Assembly: GCA_041743835.1 (NCBI GenBank)
Contig: JBGTLW010000225.1
Span: forward strand, 1-20,219
Origin: JBGTLW01 sp041743835
GTDB lineage: Bacteria > Planctomycetota > Phycisphaerae > Phycisphaerales > Phycisphaeraceae
Direction of reading: 5' to 3'
DNA length: 20,219 nucleotides
Under the pieces are notes generated by a model. The model had not been told where the DNA came from. It ran no database searches and saw only the letters and a list, made by a program, of their open reading frames with translations. Within the stretch, counting starts at the first letter, position 1; each line of letters starts with the position of its first letter. This document shows, one piece after another, positions 7,497-15,000 of the stretch. A program made the translations under genes and the position numbers.

Positions 7497-9779
7497 TTGA
7501 CCCACCCCACCCCGACGACCTCACCCGCCCACCGCAACCGGGCGGTTTCGTCCGCAACCTGGATGCGGCTCCTGCTGCTGCCACTGGTATTGGTTCTATC
7601 ACCGCACTCTGCGATCGCTCAGGCCGACAGTGCCGACCCGCTTGGTGGCGATGCCCTCGCAACCGTCGGCGCATCGCAGGTCATCCGGCTTGCAGAGACC
7701 GGGCGGTTCAGCGACCTGCTCCGGCGGCTCCAGGCGGACTTTGCCGACGCCCCGGCCGACGCACACACCCAGTCACTGATCGACGACCTGTCACGCTTCC
7801 ACGTCAATGCGTCGGAGTACGCCGCGAAGCGTCAGGAAGCCTTCAACTCCAAGCTCGACAAGCTCACCGAGGCTCTGGACGCCCAGAAGCTCGATGAAGC
7901 GTTGATCCTGGCGATCGAGGCGCACGGATTGTCGGATGAGCCGGAGGCGGTGTTTGCCCACCCCGCGGTGGTGGATGCTGTCGCCAAGGCACGCGCGCAC
8001 GCGAAGGCCTCCGAAGCCGCCAGCGACTGGGTCGAAGCCGCGAGCATCTACCGCCTGCTGAACCTGCTCTATGAAGAGCAGGACGGCTACGAGGAAGACC
8101 TCAAGCGGGTGTCGCTCCGCTTGCAGATGCTGGGCCTCTACGCCCCGAAGGTGCTGGACGCGCTCTACGAAGAGCGGGCGAAGCGCAACGGGGATGGCGA
8201 GCCCGACGCCCAGCCGCAGGAACAGATCGAACCAGACGACTGGACCGTCCGCCTCAGGGGTGTCGATCAGAAGATGCTCGACCAGGCCCTGCTCTGGTCG
8301 GCCCGCAAGCACGTGGACGGCGGCGGCTACAAGCCGATGGTGCGTGGGGCGGTCGAACGTCTGCGGTTGTTCGCCCAGACGCCCGGCCTGGAGCAGACGT
8401 TTGCGTCGATGGCCGACCCCGTCAAGCTCAAGACCTTCACGGACCACCTGGACCGCACGGCCGCCCGCCTGGAAGACCCGCATCTGCAGATCGAGCGCAT
8501 CGAGGCCAGCACGATCACCGAGGGCATCCTCGCGGCAAACGACGCCACGCTGAAGCTGCCCGAGAATGTGCTGATATACGAAATGGGTGAAGGGGCGATG
8601 GGCACGCTGGACGACTTCTCCAGCATCATCTGGCCCGAGGAGCTTGAGTCCTTCAGTCGATCCACGCAGGGCGCGTTCTCCGGTGTCGGGATTCAGCTAT
8701 CCCGCCGGGACGGGCGCCTGGTCGTGGTCAGCCCGCTGGAGAACACCCCGGCACAGAAGGCAGGCGTCAAGTCCGGCGACATCATCACGGCTGTCAACGA
8801 GAAGCCAACCGCGTCGTGGACACTCAATCGCGCGGTGAATGAGATCACAGGCCCGGAGGGCAGCGAGGTCACCCTCGCCATCGAGCGCGGCACGGAGAAC
8901 CTCACGTTCACACTCAAGCGCGCCCGCATCATCATCGAGTCGATCCGCGGCTGGGAACACCGCGCCGCGCCCGATGGCGGCGGCTGGGATTACTGGATCG
9001 ATCAGAAGGCGGGCATCGGCTACGTCCGCCTGTCGCAGTTCATCCCACAGACCGCGGGCGACCTCGATGCCGCCGTCGCACAGATGCAGGAAGTCCAGCC
9101 GATCCGCGGGCTGATCCTGGACATGCGGTTTAACCCCGGCGGTCGGCTCGATTCTTCCGTGGAAGTGGTGGACCGCTTCGTCGCCGAAGGCCCCATCGTG
9201 TCGATCGTGGATGGCGACGGCAACAAGACCAGCACCGAGCGTGCCCGCAAGTTCCGCACCTACGAAGACTTCCCGGTGATCGTCCTGGTGAATCAGGGGT
9301 CCGCAAGCGCGTCGGAGATCGTGGCCGGGGCGTTGCAGGATTATGGCCGCGCGATGGTGGTCGGCAACCGCAGCTTCGGCAAGGGCTCCGTGCAGGACCT
9401 CTATGGCCTGGACAACTACAAAGCACGCCTCAAACTCACGCGGCAATACTACATGCTCCCGCTGGGCAGGATTATCCACCGCAAGCAGAACGCCAAGGAG
9501 TGGGGCATCGAGCCGGACCTGACGGTGAGCGTGACCAATGAGCAGATCGCCGAGGCCTTGCAGTTGCGCCAGGATGCGGACATCCTGCGCGATGCGCCGC
9601 CCGCCGCAGCCGACCTCCCCGAAGGCCAGGCGCCACCAACCACCGCCGCCACGATCCTCGCGCGGGGTGTGGACCCGCAACTCGAAGCGGCCGTGCTCAT
9701 CCTCAAGACCAGGCAACTCGCCGGCCGCATCCTCGCGGGCGACCCCAACGCTCAGCAGGCCCTGCTCAACGACAAGTGA
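7497..9779 (+). CDS. Secreted S41-family carboxyl-terminal processing protease
   Basis: This is a Ctp/Prc-type serine protease acting outside the cytoplasmic membrane. Numbering from the TTG at 7497 (760 aa), the signal sequence is a hydrophobic core at about 23-40 ending in an AIA-type cleavage site near 41. A helical, unassigned region spans about 50-385. A PDZ domain lies at about 393-475, with the 'SPLENTPAQKAGVKSGDII' ligand-loop sequence. The S41 catalytic domain spans about 505-680, with LDMRFNPGG, the nucleophile S604 in GSASASE and the general base K629 in SFGKGS. The 25-residue Ser-Lys spacing is the same as in known CtpA. The TTG is preferred for its GGAG six bases upstream; GTG 7467 and ATG 7563 are alternatives, the latter giving a compact signal peptide. 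The protein is far longer than typical CtpA (about 400-450 aa) because of the N-terminal region. Substrate unknown; aroC follows after 46 bases. Confidence 0.93.
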   Translation: MTHPTPTTSPAHRNRAVSSATWMRLLLLPLVLVLSPHSAIAQADSADPLGGDALATVGASQVIRLAETGRFSDLLRRLQADFADAPADAHTQSLIDDLSRFHVNASEYAAKRQEAFNSKLDKLTEALDAQKLDEALILAIEAHGLSDEPEAVFAHPAVVDAVAKARAHAKASEAASDWVEAASIYRLLNLLYEEQDGYEEDLKRVSLRLQMLGLYAPKVLDALYEERAKRNGDGEPDAQPQEQIEPDDWTVRLRGVDQKMLDQALLWSARKHVDGGGYKPMVRGAVERLRLFAQTPGLEQTFASMADPVKLKTFTDHLDRTAARLEDPHLQIERIEASTITEGILAANDATLKLPENVLIYEMGEGAMGTLDDFSSIIWPEELESFSRSTQGAFSGVGIQLSRRDGRLVVVSPLENTPAQKAGVKSGDIITAVNEKPTASWTLNRAVNEITGPEGSEVTLAIERGTENLTFTLKRARIIIESIRGWEHRAAPDGGGWDYWIDQKAGIGYVRLSQFIPQTAGDLDAAVAQMQEVQPIRGLILDMRFNPGGRLDSSVEVVDRFVAEGPIVSIVDGDGNKTSTERARKFRTYEDFPVIVLVNQGSASASEIVAGALQDYGRAMVVGNRSFGKGSVQDLYGLDNYKARLKLTRQYYMLPLGRIIHRKQNAKEWGIEPDLTVSVTNEQIAEALQLRQDADILRDAPPAAADLPEGQAPPTTAATILARGVDPQLEAAVLILKTRQLAGRILAGDPNAQQALLNDK

Positions 9780-9812
9780 TTCGCGGCCGCTGCGCAGAGG
9801 CCGTGAAACATC

Positions 9813-9818
9813 TACAAT
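9813..9818 (+). promoter_or_regulatory. -10-like box just upstream of aroC
   Basis: TACAAT, a five-of-six match to the -10 consensus, ends 7 nt before the aroC ATG. A transcript from it would start at or next to the A of the start codon. No clear -35 is seen 16-18 bp upstream, and there is no Shine-Dalgarno before the ATG. Readthrough from the protease gene is the alternative source of aroC mRNA. Confidence 0.4.
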
Positions 9819-9825
9819 CTGAATC

Positions 9826-10953
9826 ATGCCAGGATCGACCTTCGGACATCTTTTCCGCGTCACCACAGCGGGCGAGTCGCACGGCCGGGCCAACGTGGCG
9901 ATTGTCGATGGGTGTCCGCCGGGTCTGGCGCTCTGCGAGGAAGACCTCCAGCCAGACCTGGACCGCCGACGCCCCGGCCAGTCCAGGATCGTCACGCAAC
10001 GCAAAGAGGCAGACACCGCGCAGATCCTCTCCGGCGTCTTCGAGGGCAGGACCACCGGCACGCCCATCGCCATCCTGATCGAAAACACCGACCAGCGATC
10101 CCACGATTACTCCGACATCAAGGACAAGTACCGCCCGGGGCACGCGGACTACACCTTTGATGCGAAGTTTGGCTTCCGTGATTATCGCGGCGGCGGGCGG
10201 AGCAGCGCCCGGGAAACCACGGCCCGCGTGGCCGCGGGCGCGATCGCCAAGAAGCTGCTGCGCGAGGCGCACGGCATCCAGATCGTCGGCTACGTCAAGC
10301 AGGTCGGCCACCTCATCGCCGATGTCCCCAAGCCCGAATCCGTCACGCTTGAACAGGTCGAGGCCAACATGGTCCGCTGCCCCGATGACAAGCAAGCGCA
10401 AGCCATGATCGAGCTGATCGAGGCGGTGCGCAAAGAGCAGGACTCCATCGGCGGGGTGAGCGAACTGGTGGCGACGCACGTGCCGCCGGGCTGGGGCGAG
10501 CCGGTGTTCGATAAGCTCAAGGCCGACCTCGCCAAGGCGATGTTCAGCCTCCCCGCGGTGCTCGGTGTGGAATACGGCATTGGGTTCGGCTGCGCGACGC
10601 TTAAGGGCAGCGAAAACAACGACATCTTCATCCCCGGCAGCGATGCGGCCAAGCTAAGCAAGCAATCACCTGCCACCGATCGCCCCCGCATCACCACAGC
10701 GACTAACCGCCACGGCGGGATGCTCGGCGGTATCTCTTCGGGCCTGCCCATCGTGCTCCGCTGCGCAATCAAACCCACCAGCAGCCTCAGCAGGCCTCAG
10801 CCTACCGTGACCACCACCGGCGAGCAGACAGAGATTGCTACCAAGGGCAGACACGACCCGTGCCTGCTGCCGCGTTTCGTACCGATGGGTGAGGCAATGA
10901 TGGCCCTGGTCCTCGCGGACCACATGCTACGCCAGCGCGCATTGCAAGCGTAA
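9826..10953 (+). CDS. aroC: Chorismate synthase
   Basis: AroC catalyses the last shikimate-pathway step, trans-elimination of phosphate from 5-enolpyruvylshikimate-3-phosphate to give chorismate, using reduced FMN in the cytoplasm. The 375-residue protein is of normal length. It carries GESHG with the key His at 16-20, an Arg-rich RRRPGQS segment at 47-53, the family signature GGGRSSARETTARVAAGA within 121-139, and the late NRHGGMLGGISSG motif that lines the FMN site. The ATG at 9826 begins the conserved N-terminus (FGHLFRVTTAGESHG). No Shine-Dalgarno is visible; a -10-like TACAAT close to the ATG suggests a leaderless mRNA. No other aro genes are adjacent. It converges on ugd. Confidence 0.98.
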   Translation: MPGSTFGHLFRVTTAGESHGRANVAIVDGCPPGLALCEEDLQPDLDRRRPGQSRIVTQRKEADTAQILSGVFEGRTTGTPIAILIENTDQRSHDYSDIKDKYRPGHADYTFDAKFGFRDYRGGGRSSARETTARVAAGAIAKKLLREAHGIQIVGYVKQVGHLIADVPKPESVTLEQVEANMVRCPDDKQAQAMIELIEAVRKEQDSIGGVSELVATHVPPGWGEPVFDKLKADLAKAMFSLPAVLGVEYGIGFGCATLKGSENNDIFIPGSDAAKLSKQSPATDRPRITTATNRHGGMLGGISSGLPIVLRCAIKPTSSLSRPQPTVTTTGEQTEIATKGRHDPCLLPRFVPMGEAMMALVLADHMLRQRALQA

Positions 10954-11009
10954 GCAACAACCCGCCACCGAAGCGCTTGTCAATGCCCCGTGCCAGCAAG
11001 GGTGGCCTG

Positions 11010-12389
11010 TTACGCCCCGATGGTGACGCCGCCCGGTGTGACCGGTGCGCGGCCCACGGAGTAATAGGTGAACCCCGCATCCGCCATGGTTTCGAGCTTG
11101 TAAAGATTGCGGCCGTCGAAGATCACCGGCTCAGCCAAGCGATGACGGATCGTGTCCAGGTCCGGGTGCTTGAACTCGGCCCAGTCCGTGCAGATCACCA
11201 GCGCATCCGCACCGTCCAGCGCGTCGTACATCTTCTCGGCGTAGGCGATCTGATCGCCCAGCACCTCGTGGCAGGTCTCGTGAGCCACGGGGTCGTGAGC
11301 CGTGACCTTCGCCCCGCGTTCGAGCAGGGCACGCATGATGGTGATGGACGGTGCTTCTCGGATGTCGTCTGTGCCCGGCTTGAAGGCGATGCCCCAGACC
11401 GCGATCTTCTTGCCCGACAACCCCGCCGCGCCGCCAAAGTGCTTGTCGATCTTGGTGAGGAAGGCCTCGCGCTGGGCTTGATTGACGGTATGGACACTCT
11501 TGAGAAGCTCGGTGGGGTGGCCGCAGTCGTCACCCATGGAGATGCACGCGAGCACATCCTTGGGGAAGCACGACCCGCCGTAGCCCAGGCCGGGGTAGAG
11601 GAACTGGTTGCCGATGCGCTGATCGGAGCACATGCCCTTACGCACCTCATCCACATCCGCGCCATACGCTTCGCACAGCCGGCTGATTTCGTTGATGAAT
11701 GAGATCTTGGTCGCGAGCATGGCGTTCGAGGCGTACTTCACCATCTCGGCCGACGGGATATCCAGCACGAAGATGGGGTGCCCGTTGCGAACGAAGGGGT
11801 CGTACAGGTCGGTCAACCGCCGGCCAGCGCCCTCGTCATCGACGCCGATGACGACGCGATCGGGCTTGTTGAAGTCGTTGATCGCCGCGCCTTCTTTGAG
11901 GAACTCCGGGTTGGAAGCCATGCAGAACGGCTTGCCGGTGCGTGAAGCGATCGCGTCGCGCACCTTCTGGTTGGTCCCCACGGGCACGGTTGATTTCACG
12001 ACGATGATCTTGCGTCGGCGGTCCTCCGGGTCGCCACCGGTCCCGCCGGGGGCCTGCTCCATCACCGTGCCGATGTCCTGCGAGGCTGCGAGCACATACT
12101 TGAGATCGGCGCGGCCCATCTCATCGCTCGGGGTGCCCACGCAGATGAAGATGATCTCGGCCGTCTCGTAAGCGCGCTTCTTGTCCAGCGTGAAATGCAG
12201 GCGGCCGGCCTTGTGGTTCCGCTGGATCATCTCGTCGAGGCCCGGCTCATAAATCGGGCTGATGCCGTTATTGAGCTTCTCGATCTTCCGGGCATCGACA
12301 TCCAGACAGGTCACGTCATTGCCCATGTTGGCAAAGCACGTACCGGTCACCAGACCCACATATCCCGTACCAACCATGGTGATGCGCAT
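11010..12389 (-). CDS. ugd: UDP-glucose 6-dehydrogenase
   Basis: The enzyme oxidises UDP-glucose to UDP-glucuronate with two NAD+, feeding capsule, exopolysaccharide and nucleotide-sugar synthesis in the cytoplasm. The 459-residue protein has the N-terminal Rossmann motif GTGYVGLVTG (7-16) with acidic D30 for the NAD ribose, STVPVGT (133-139), NPEFLKEG (160-167), SNAMLATKISF with K228, and the catalytic loop GYGGSCFPKD with C274 and K277. The C-terminal UDP-binding domain follows (AVWGIAFKPGTDDIREAPS). The same architecture serves UDP-ManNAc and GDP-mannose dehydrogenases, but the motif wording fits UDP-glucose best. The start at 12389 has GAGG 8 nt upstream on the minus strand (12402-12399). 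A terminator-like hairpin sits immediately before that site. It converges with aroC and diverges from ychF. Confidence 0.95.
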   Translation of the reverse strand: MRITMVGTGYVGLVTGTCFANMGNDVTCLDVDARKIEKLNNGISPIYEPGLDEMIQRNHKAGRLHFTLDKKRAYETAEIIFICVGTPSDEMGRADLKYVLAASQDIGTVMEQAPGGTGGDPEDRRRKIIVVKSTVPVGTNQKVRDAIASRTGKPFCMASNPEFLKEGAAINDFNKPDRVVIGVDDEGAGRRLTDLYDPFVRNGHPIFVLDIPSAEMVKYASNAMLATKISFINEISRLCEAYGADVDEVRKGMCSDQRIGNQFLYPGLGYGGSCFPKDVLACISMGDDCGHPTELLKSVHTVNQAQREAFLTKIDKHFGGAAGLSGKKIAVWGIAFKPGTDDIREAPSITIMRALLERGAKVTAHDPVAHETCHEVLGDQIAYAEKMYDALDGADALVICTDWAEFKHPDLDTIRHRLAEPVIFDGRNLYKLETMADAGFTYYSVGRAPVTPGGVTIGA

Positions 12390-12401
12390 GGCAACAGCCT
12401 C

Positions 12402-12422
12402 AAAAAGGGGCGCAAAAGCGCC
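12402..12422 (-). terminator. Terminator-like hairpin in the ugd leader
   Basis: On the minus strand GGCGC-TTTT-GCGCC (12422-12409) is followed by CC and then five Ts (12406-12402), the form of a short intrinsic terminator. It ends right at the Shine-Dalgarno GAGG of ugd, 12 nt before the start codon. It may attenuate ugd transcription, affect ribosome access, or stop minus-strand transcripts arriving from the ychF region. The stem is only 5 bp, so strength is uncertain. Confidence 0.4.
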
Positions 12423-12596
12423 GTGTCATTCTTAGTAGTCCCTGATCCCAGGCAGCGCCTCGGACAGCCGGAGCACACCGGTTACCCGTTACTTCGGCAA
12501 AACCAAGGCCCCAATGTAGCCGCCGCACGCTTATCGGTCTAATACACAGGTGCCACAGCGACTAGAGCCAGACCAGCAGGGGCGGGCGACAGCCGG

Positions 12597-12602
12597 TACA
12601 CT
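12597..12602 (+). promoter_or_regulatory. -10-like box upstream of ychF
   Basis: TACACT is the same hexamer proposed as -10 for argB and the helical-repeat gene in this window. It would start transcription near 12609, about 44 nt before the ychF ATG. No -35 match is seen at the usual spacing. The rest of the 263-bp ugd-ychF gap contains a TCTAAT (12538-12543) but no complete promoter that I can defend. Confidence 0.3.
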
Positions 12603-12652
12603 CCCGGACTTCACACAAAACCACCCCAAGCCACGAAACGACACGGAACACC

Positions 12653-13759
12653 ATGGAAGCAGGTATCGTCGGTCTTCCCAATATCGGCAAGTCAACGCTC
12701 TTCAACGCGCTGACCGCGGCCGGCCCCGGCAAAGGGGCCCTGGCCGCGAACTACCCCTTCGCCACCGTCGAGCCAAACATCGGCATCATCTCCGTGCCAG
12801 ATGACCGGCTGACCCGCCTTAACGCGAAGATACCCACCGAAAAAATCGTCCCCGCGATCCTCCGGCTTGTCGATATCGCGGGGCTGGTCAAGGGTGCCTC
12901 GCAGGGCGAAGGATTGGGCAACAAGTTCCTGTCCAACATCCGCGATGTTGATGCGATCCTGCACGTCGTCCGCTGCTTTGTCGATGACGATGTGACCCAC
13001 GTCGATGGCAGCGTCGATCCCATCCGCGACATCGAGACCATCGACATGGAGCTGATGCTAAGCGACATGGAGGCGGTTGACTCGGCCCACGCCAAGGCCG
13101 CCCGCAACGCCCGCGCCGGCGACAAGGACGCCAAAGCCAGGCTCGCCCTGCTTGAGAAGTGCAAGGCCGAACTCGACGCGGAGCGGCCGCTGCGTGGCTT
13201 GTTTGCGGGGTTCGACCCCGACCAGCGGAAGATGCTGCGTGGGTTCGGGTTCCTCACGGCCAAGCCCGTGCTGTACGTCGCCAACGTGGATGAGGACGAC
13301 CTTGCGGGGCAGGGCGAGCTCGTGGGCCGGGTGCGTGCCCGTGCTGCGGAGGAGGGGGGCGAGGTGGTCGCGGTGTGTGCCAAGCTGGAGGCGGAGCTCG
13401 CGGAGTTGGATGAAGCGGACCGGGCCGAACTGCTGGAGAGCGTCGGGCTGGATGAGCCCGCGTTGCACAAGCTGGCCCGCACGTCATACCACCTGCTCGG
13501 GTTGCAGAGTTATTTCACCGCCGGGCCGAAGGAGATCCGCGCGTGGACGATCCCGGTCGGGGCCACGGCCCCTCAGGCCGCGGGTGTGATCCACACCGAC
13601 TTCGAGCGTGGCTTCATCCGGGCCGAGGTTTACTCGGTGGACGACTTAGAGACGCTGGGCAACGAGAAAGCGATCCGCGAGAAGGGCAAGCTCCGCATCG
13701 AAGGCAAGGCCTACATCATGGCCGACGGCGACGTGTGCAATTTCCTCTTCAACGTGTAA
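12653..13759 (+). CDS. ychF: YchF/Ola1-type ATPase of the Obg family
   Basis: YchF is a conserved P-loop NTPase that prefers ATP over GTP, binds ribosomes and is linked to stress and redox responses. The 368-residue product has G1 GLPNIGKST (7-15), G3 DIAGLVKGASQGEGLGN (74-90) and NVDE at 211-214 in place of the GTP-specifying NKxD, which is the family hallmark. A helical hairpin insert lies at about 130-190, and a C-terminal TGS domain at about 285-365 ends in GDVCNFLFNV. The ATG at 12653 starts directly with the conserved AGIVGLPN strand. It is a single gene, divergent from ugd and convergent with the DegT aminotransferase; the family's usual neighbour pth is absent. Confidence 0.97.
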   Translation: MEAGIVGLPNIGKSTLFNALTAAGPGKGALAANYPFATVEPNIGIISVPDDRLTRLNAKIPTEKIVPAILRLVDIAGLVKGASQGEGLGNKFLSNIRDVDAILHVVRCFVDDDVTHVDGSVDPIRDIETIDMELMLSDMEAVDSAHAKAARNARAGDKDAKARLALLEKCKAELDAERPLRGLFAGFDPDQRKMLRGFGFLTAKPVLYVANVDEDDLAGQGELVGRVRARAAEEGGEVVAVCAKLEAELAELDEADRAELLESVGLDEPALHKLARTSYHLLGLQSYFTAGPKEIRAWTIPVGATAPQAAGVIHTDFERGFIRAEVYSVDDLETLGNEKAIREKGKLRIEGKAYIMADGDVCNFLFNV

Positions 13760-13784
13760 CGCCGACCGAATGCCTCCCGTTTAG

Positions 13785-13804
13785 CGCCGGGCGTAAGCCC
13801 GCGC
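13785..13804. terminator. Hairpin in the ychF/aminotransferase convergent gap
   Basis: CGGGC (13788-13792) and GCCCG (13797-13801) form a stem closed by GTAA, a GNRA-type tetraloop on the plus strand, and can be extended by GCG/CGC pairs with a bulge. It lies 26 bases past the ychF stop and just before the end of the convergent gene. No T-tract is seen on either side. A dispersed intergenic palindrome is possible as well as a bidirectional terminator. Confidence 0.4.
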
Positions 13805-13818
13805 GTCCACGTGCAACG

Positions 13819-15000
13819 TCAATCCCGCTTGAGCAGTTGCCGCCGTTGGATCATCAGCTTCAGCGTGCGGGCGGCGATCTCGGCCTGGTGTTCGTCGAGC
13901 TGGGTGAAGAAGGGCAGGGCGATGGTCCGTTGGCTGATGGACTCCGCGATGGGGAAGTCGCCTTCGTTGAACCCGAAGCTTTCGCGGTAGAACGGCTGTA
14001 GGTGGATGCAGGGGAAGTAATTGGACGCGCCGACCTCGTGACGGCGGAGGCCACCGATGATCGCGTCTCGGTCCTCAGCGAGGTAGCCGTGCGCCAGCTT
14101 CACGACGAACACAAACCACGAGAAGTCCTGCTCACACTCGGGGGGCAATGTGGGCAGGGTCAGGTCCTCGGTGTCGAGCAGCGCACGGATGTAGGTCCCG
14201 GCCACGCGGCGTCGAGCGGCCAGCAACTCGTCGAGCCGTTCCATCTGCACGACACCCAGCGCGGCGTTGATCTCGGAGAGGCGGTAGTTGTATCCCATAC
14301 GCTCGTGCGCGAGCCACGAACCGGCGTTGGAGCGACCGGCGCCGCTGGCGGGCACCTGCGTCGCGGAGCGGCCCTGATTGCGCATGGAGCGGCAAAGCTC
14401 CGCGATGCGGTCATCATCTGTGAGGATGACGCCACCCTCGCCGGTCGTGATCTGCTTGTTGGGGTAGAAGCCGAACACCGACGCCCGGCCAAACGACCCG
14501 ATCGCCCGGCCGCCCAGCCGCCCGCCCAGACCCTCGCAGCAATCCTCCAGCAGCAGGATCTCGTGCTTGCGGCAGATCGCCTCCACGGTGTCCATGTGCA
14601 TGGGGTTGCCGAACACCTCGACGGCGACGACGGCCTTGGTCCTCGGCGTGATGGCGGATTCGAGCTTGGCGGGGTCAAGGTTCATGCTCGTCGGGCAGAT
14701 ATCAACAAACACCGGCGTCGCGCCGACCATGAGAATGCAGTTGGCAGACGCGATAAAACTAAACGGCGTGGTGATGACCTCGTCGCCCGGCCCGACACCC
14801 ATCGCCAGGAGCGCCAGGTGCAGCCCCGACGTGCCCGAGTTCACCGCGACACCGTGACGCCGACCGCAGCGCTCGGCGATCATCTGCTCGAAGAGGTCCT
14901 GCCTCGGGCCGATGCTCAGGCGGCCGCTCCGCAGCACATCGACGACGGCGTTGATCTCGGCTTCGGTGATATCGGGTTGGCTCAGGGGTATTTCGCTCAT
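13819..15000 (-). CDS. DegT/DnrJ/EryC1/StrS-family sugar aminotransferase
   Basis: Members of this family are PLP enzymes that transaminate keto groups of nucleotide sugars, for surface glycans or modified sugars. The 393-residue protein has the family layout: N-terminal PLSQPDITEAEINAVVDVL, SGTSGLHLALLAMGVGPGDE binding the PLP phosphate, LLEDCCEG with the PLP-ring Asp, and YPNKQITTGEGG with the Schiff-base Lys. A MRNQGRS / GYNYRLSEINAALG segment follows, and a C-terminal domain reads NYFPCIHLQPFY. Substrate is not decidable from motifs. The ATG at 15000 begins the conserved region; an in-frame extension to 15288 overlaps the upstream gene and is not conserved. Its ATG overlaps the upstream gene's TGA (ATGA) and there is no Shine-Dalgarno, which implies translational coupling. 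ugd in the same window makes UDP-glucuronate, but a shared pathway is speculation. Confidence 0.93.
   Translation of the reverse strand: MSEIPLSQPDITEAEINAVVDVLRSGRLSIGPRQDLFEQMIAERCGRRHGVAVNSGTSGLHLALLAMGVGPGDEVITTPFSFIASANCILMVGATPVFVDICPTSMNLDPAKLESAITPRTKAVVAVEVFGNPMHMDTVEAICRKHEILLLEDCCEGLGGRLGGRAIGSFGRASVFGFYPNKQITTGEGGVILTDDDRIAELCRSMRNQGRSATQVPASGAGRSNAGSWLAHERMGYNYRLSEINAALGVVQMERLDELLAARRRVAGTYIRALLDTEDLTLPTLPPECEQDFSWFVFVVKLAHGYLAEDRDAIIGGLRRHEVGASNYFPCIHLQPFYRESFGFNEGDFPIAESISQRTIALPFFTQLDEHQAEIAARTLKLMIQRRQLLKRD

Noticed and set aside
9784..9803. CGGCC/GGCCG pairing between the protease gene and aroC as a terminator
   Set aside because: A 5-bp stem with a 10-base loop and no T-tract, directly before a short gap to aroC, is too weak to call.
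8697..10088. 463-codon minus-strand frame opposite the S41 protease and aroC
   Set aside because: It spans two well-supported plus-strand genes and the gap between them, with no domain or plausible start site; it is a composition artefact.
10964..11006. GCCACC/GGTGGC inverted repeat between aroC and ugd as a terminator
   Set aside because: Six base pairs with a 31-base loop and no T-tract is within chance expectation in GC-rich DNA.
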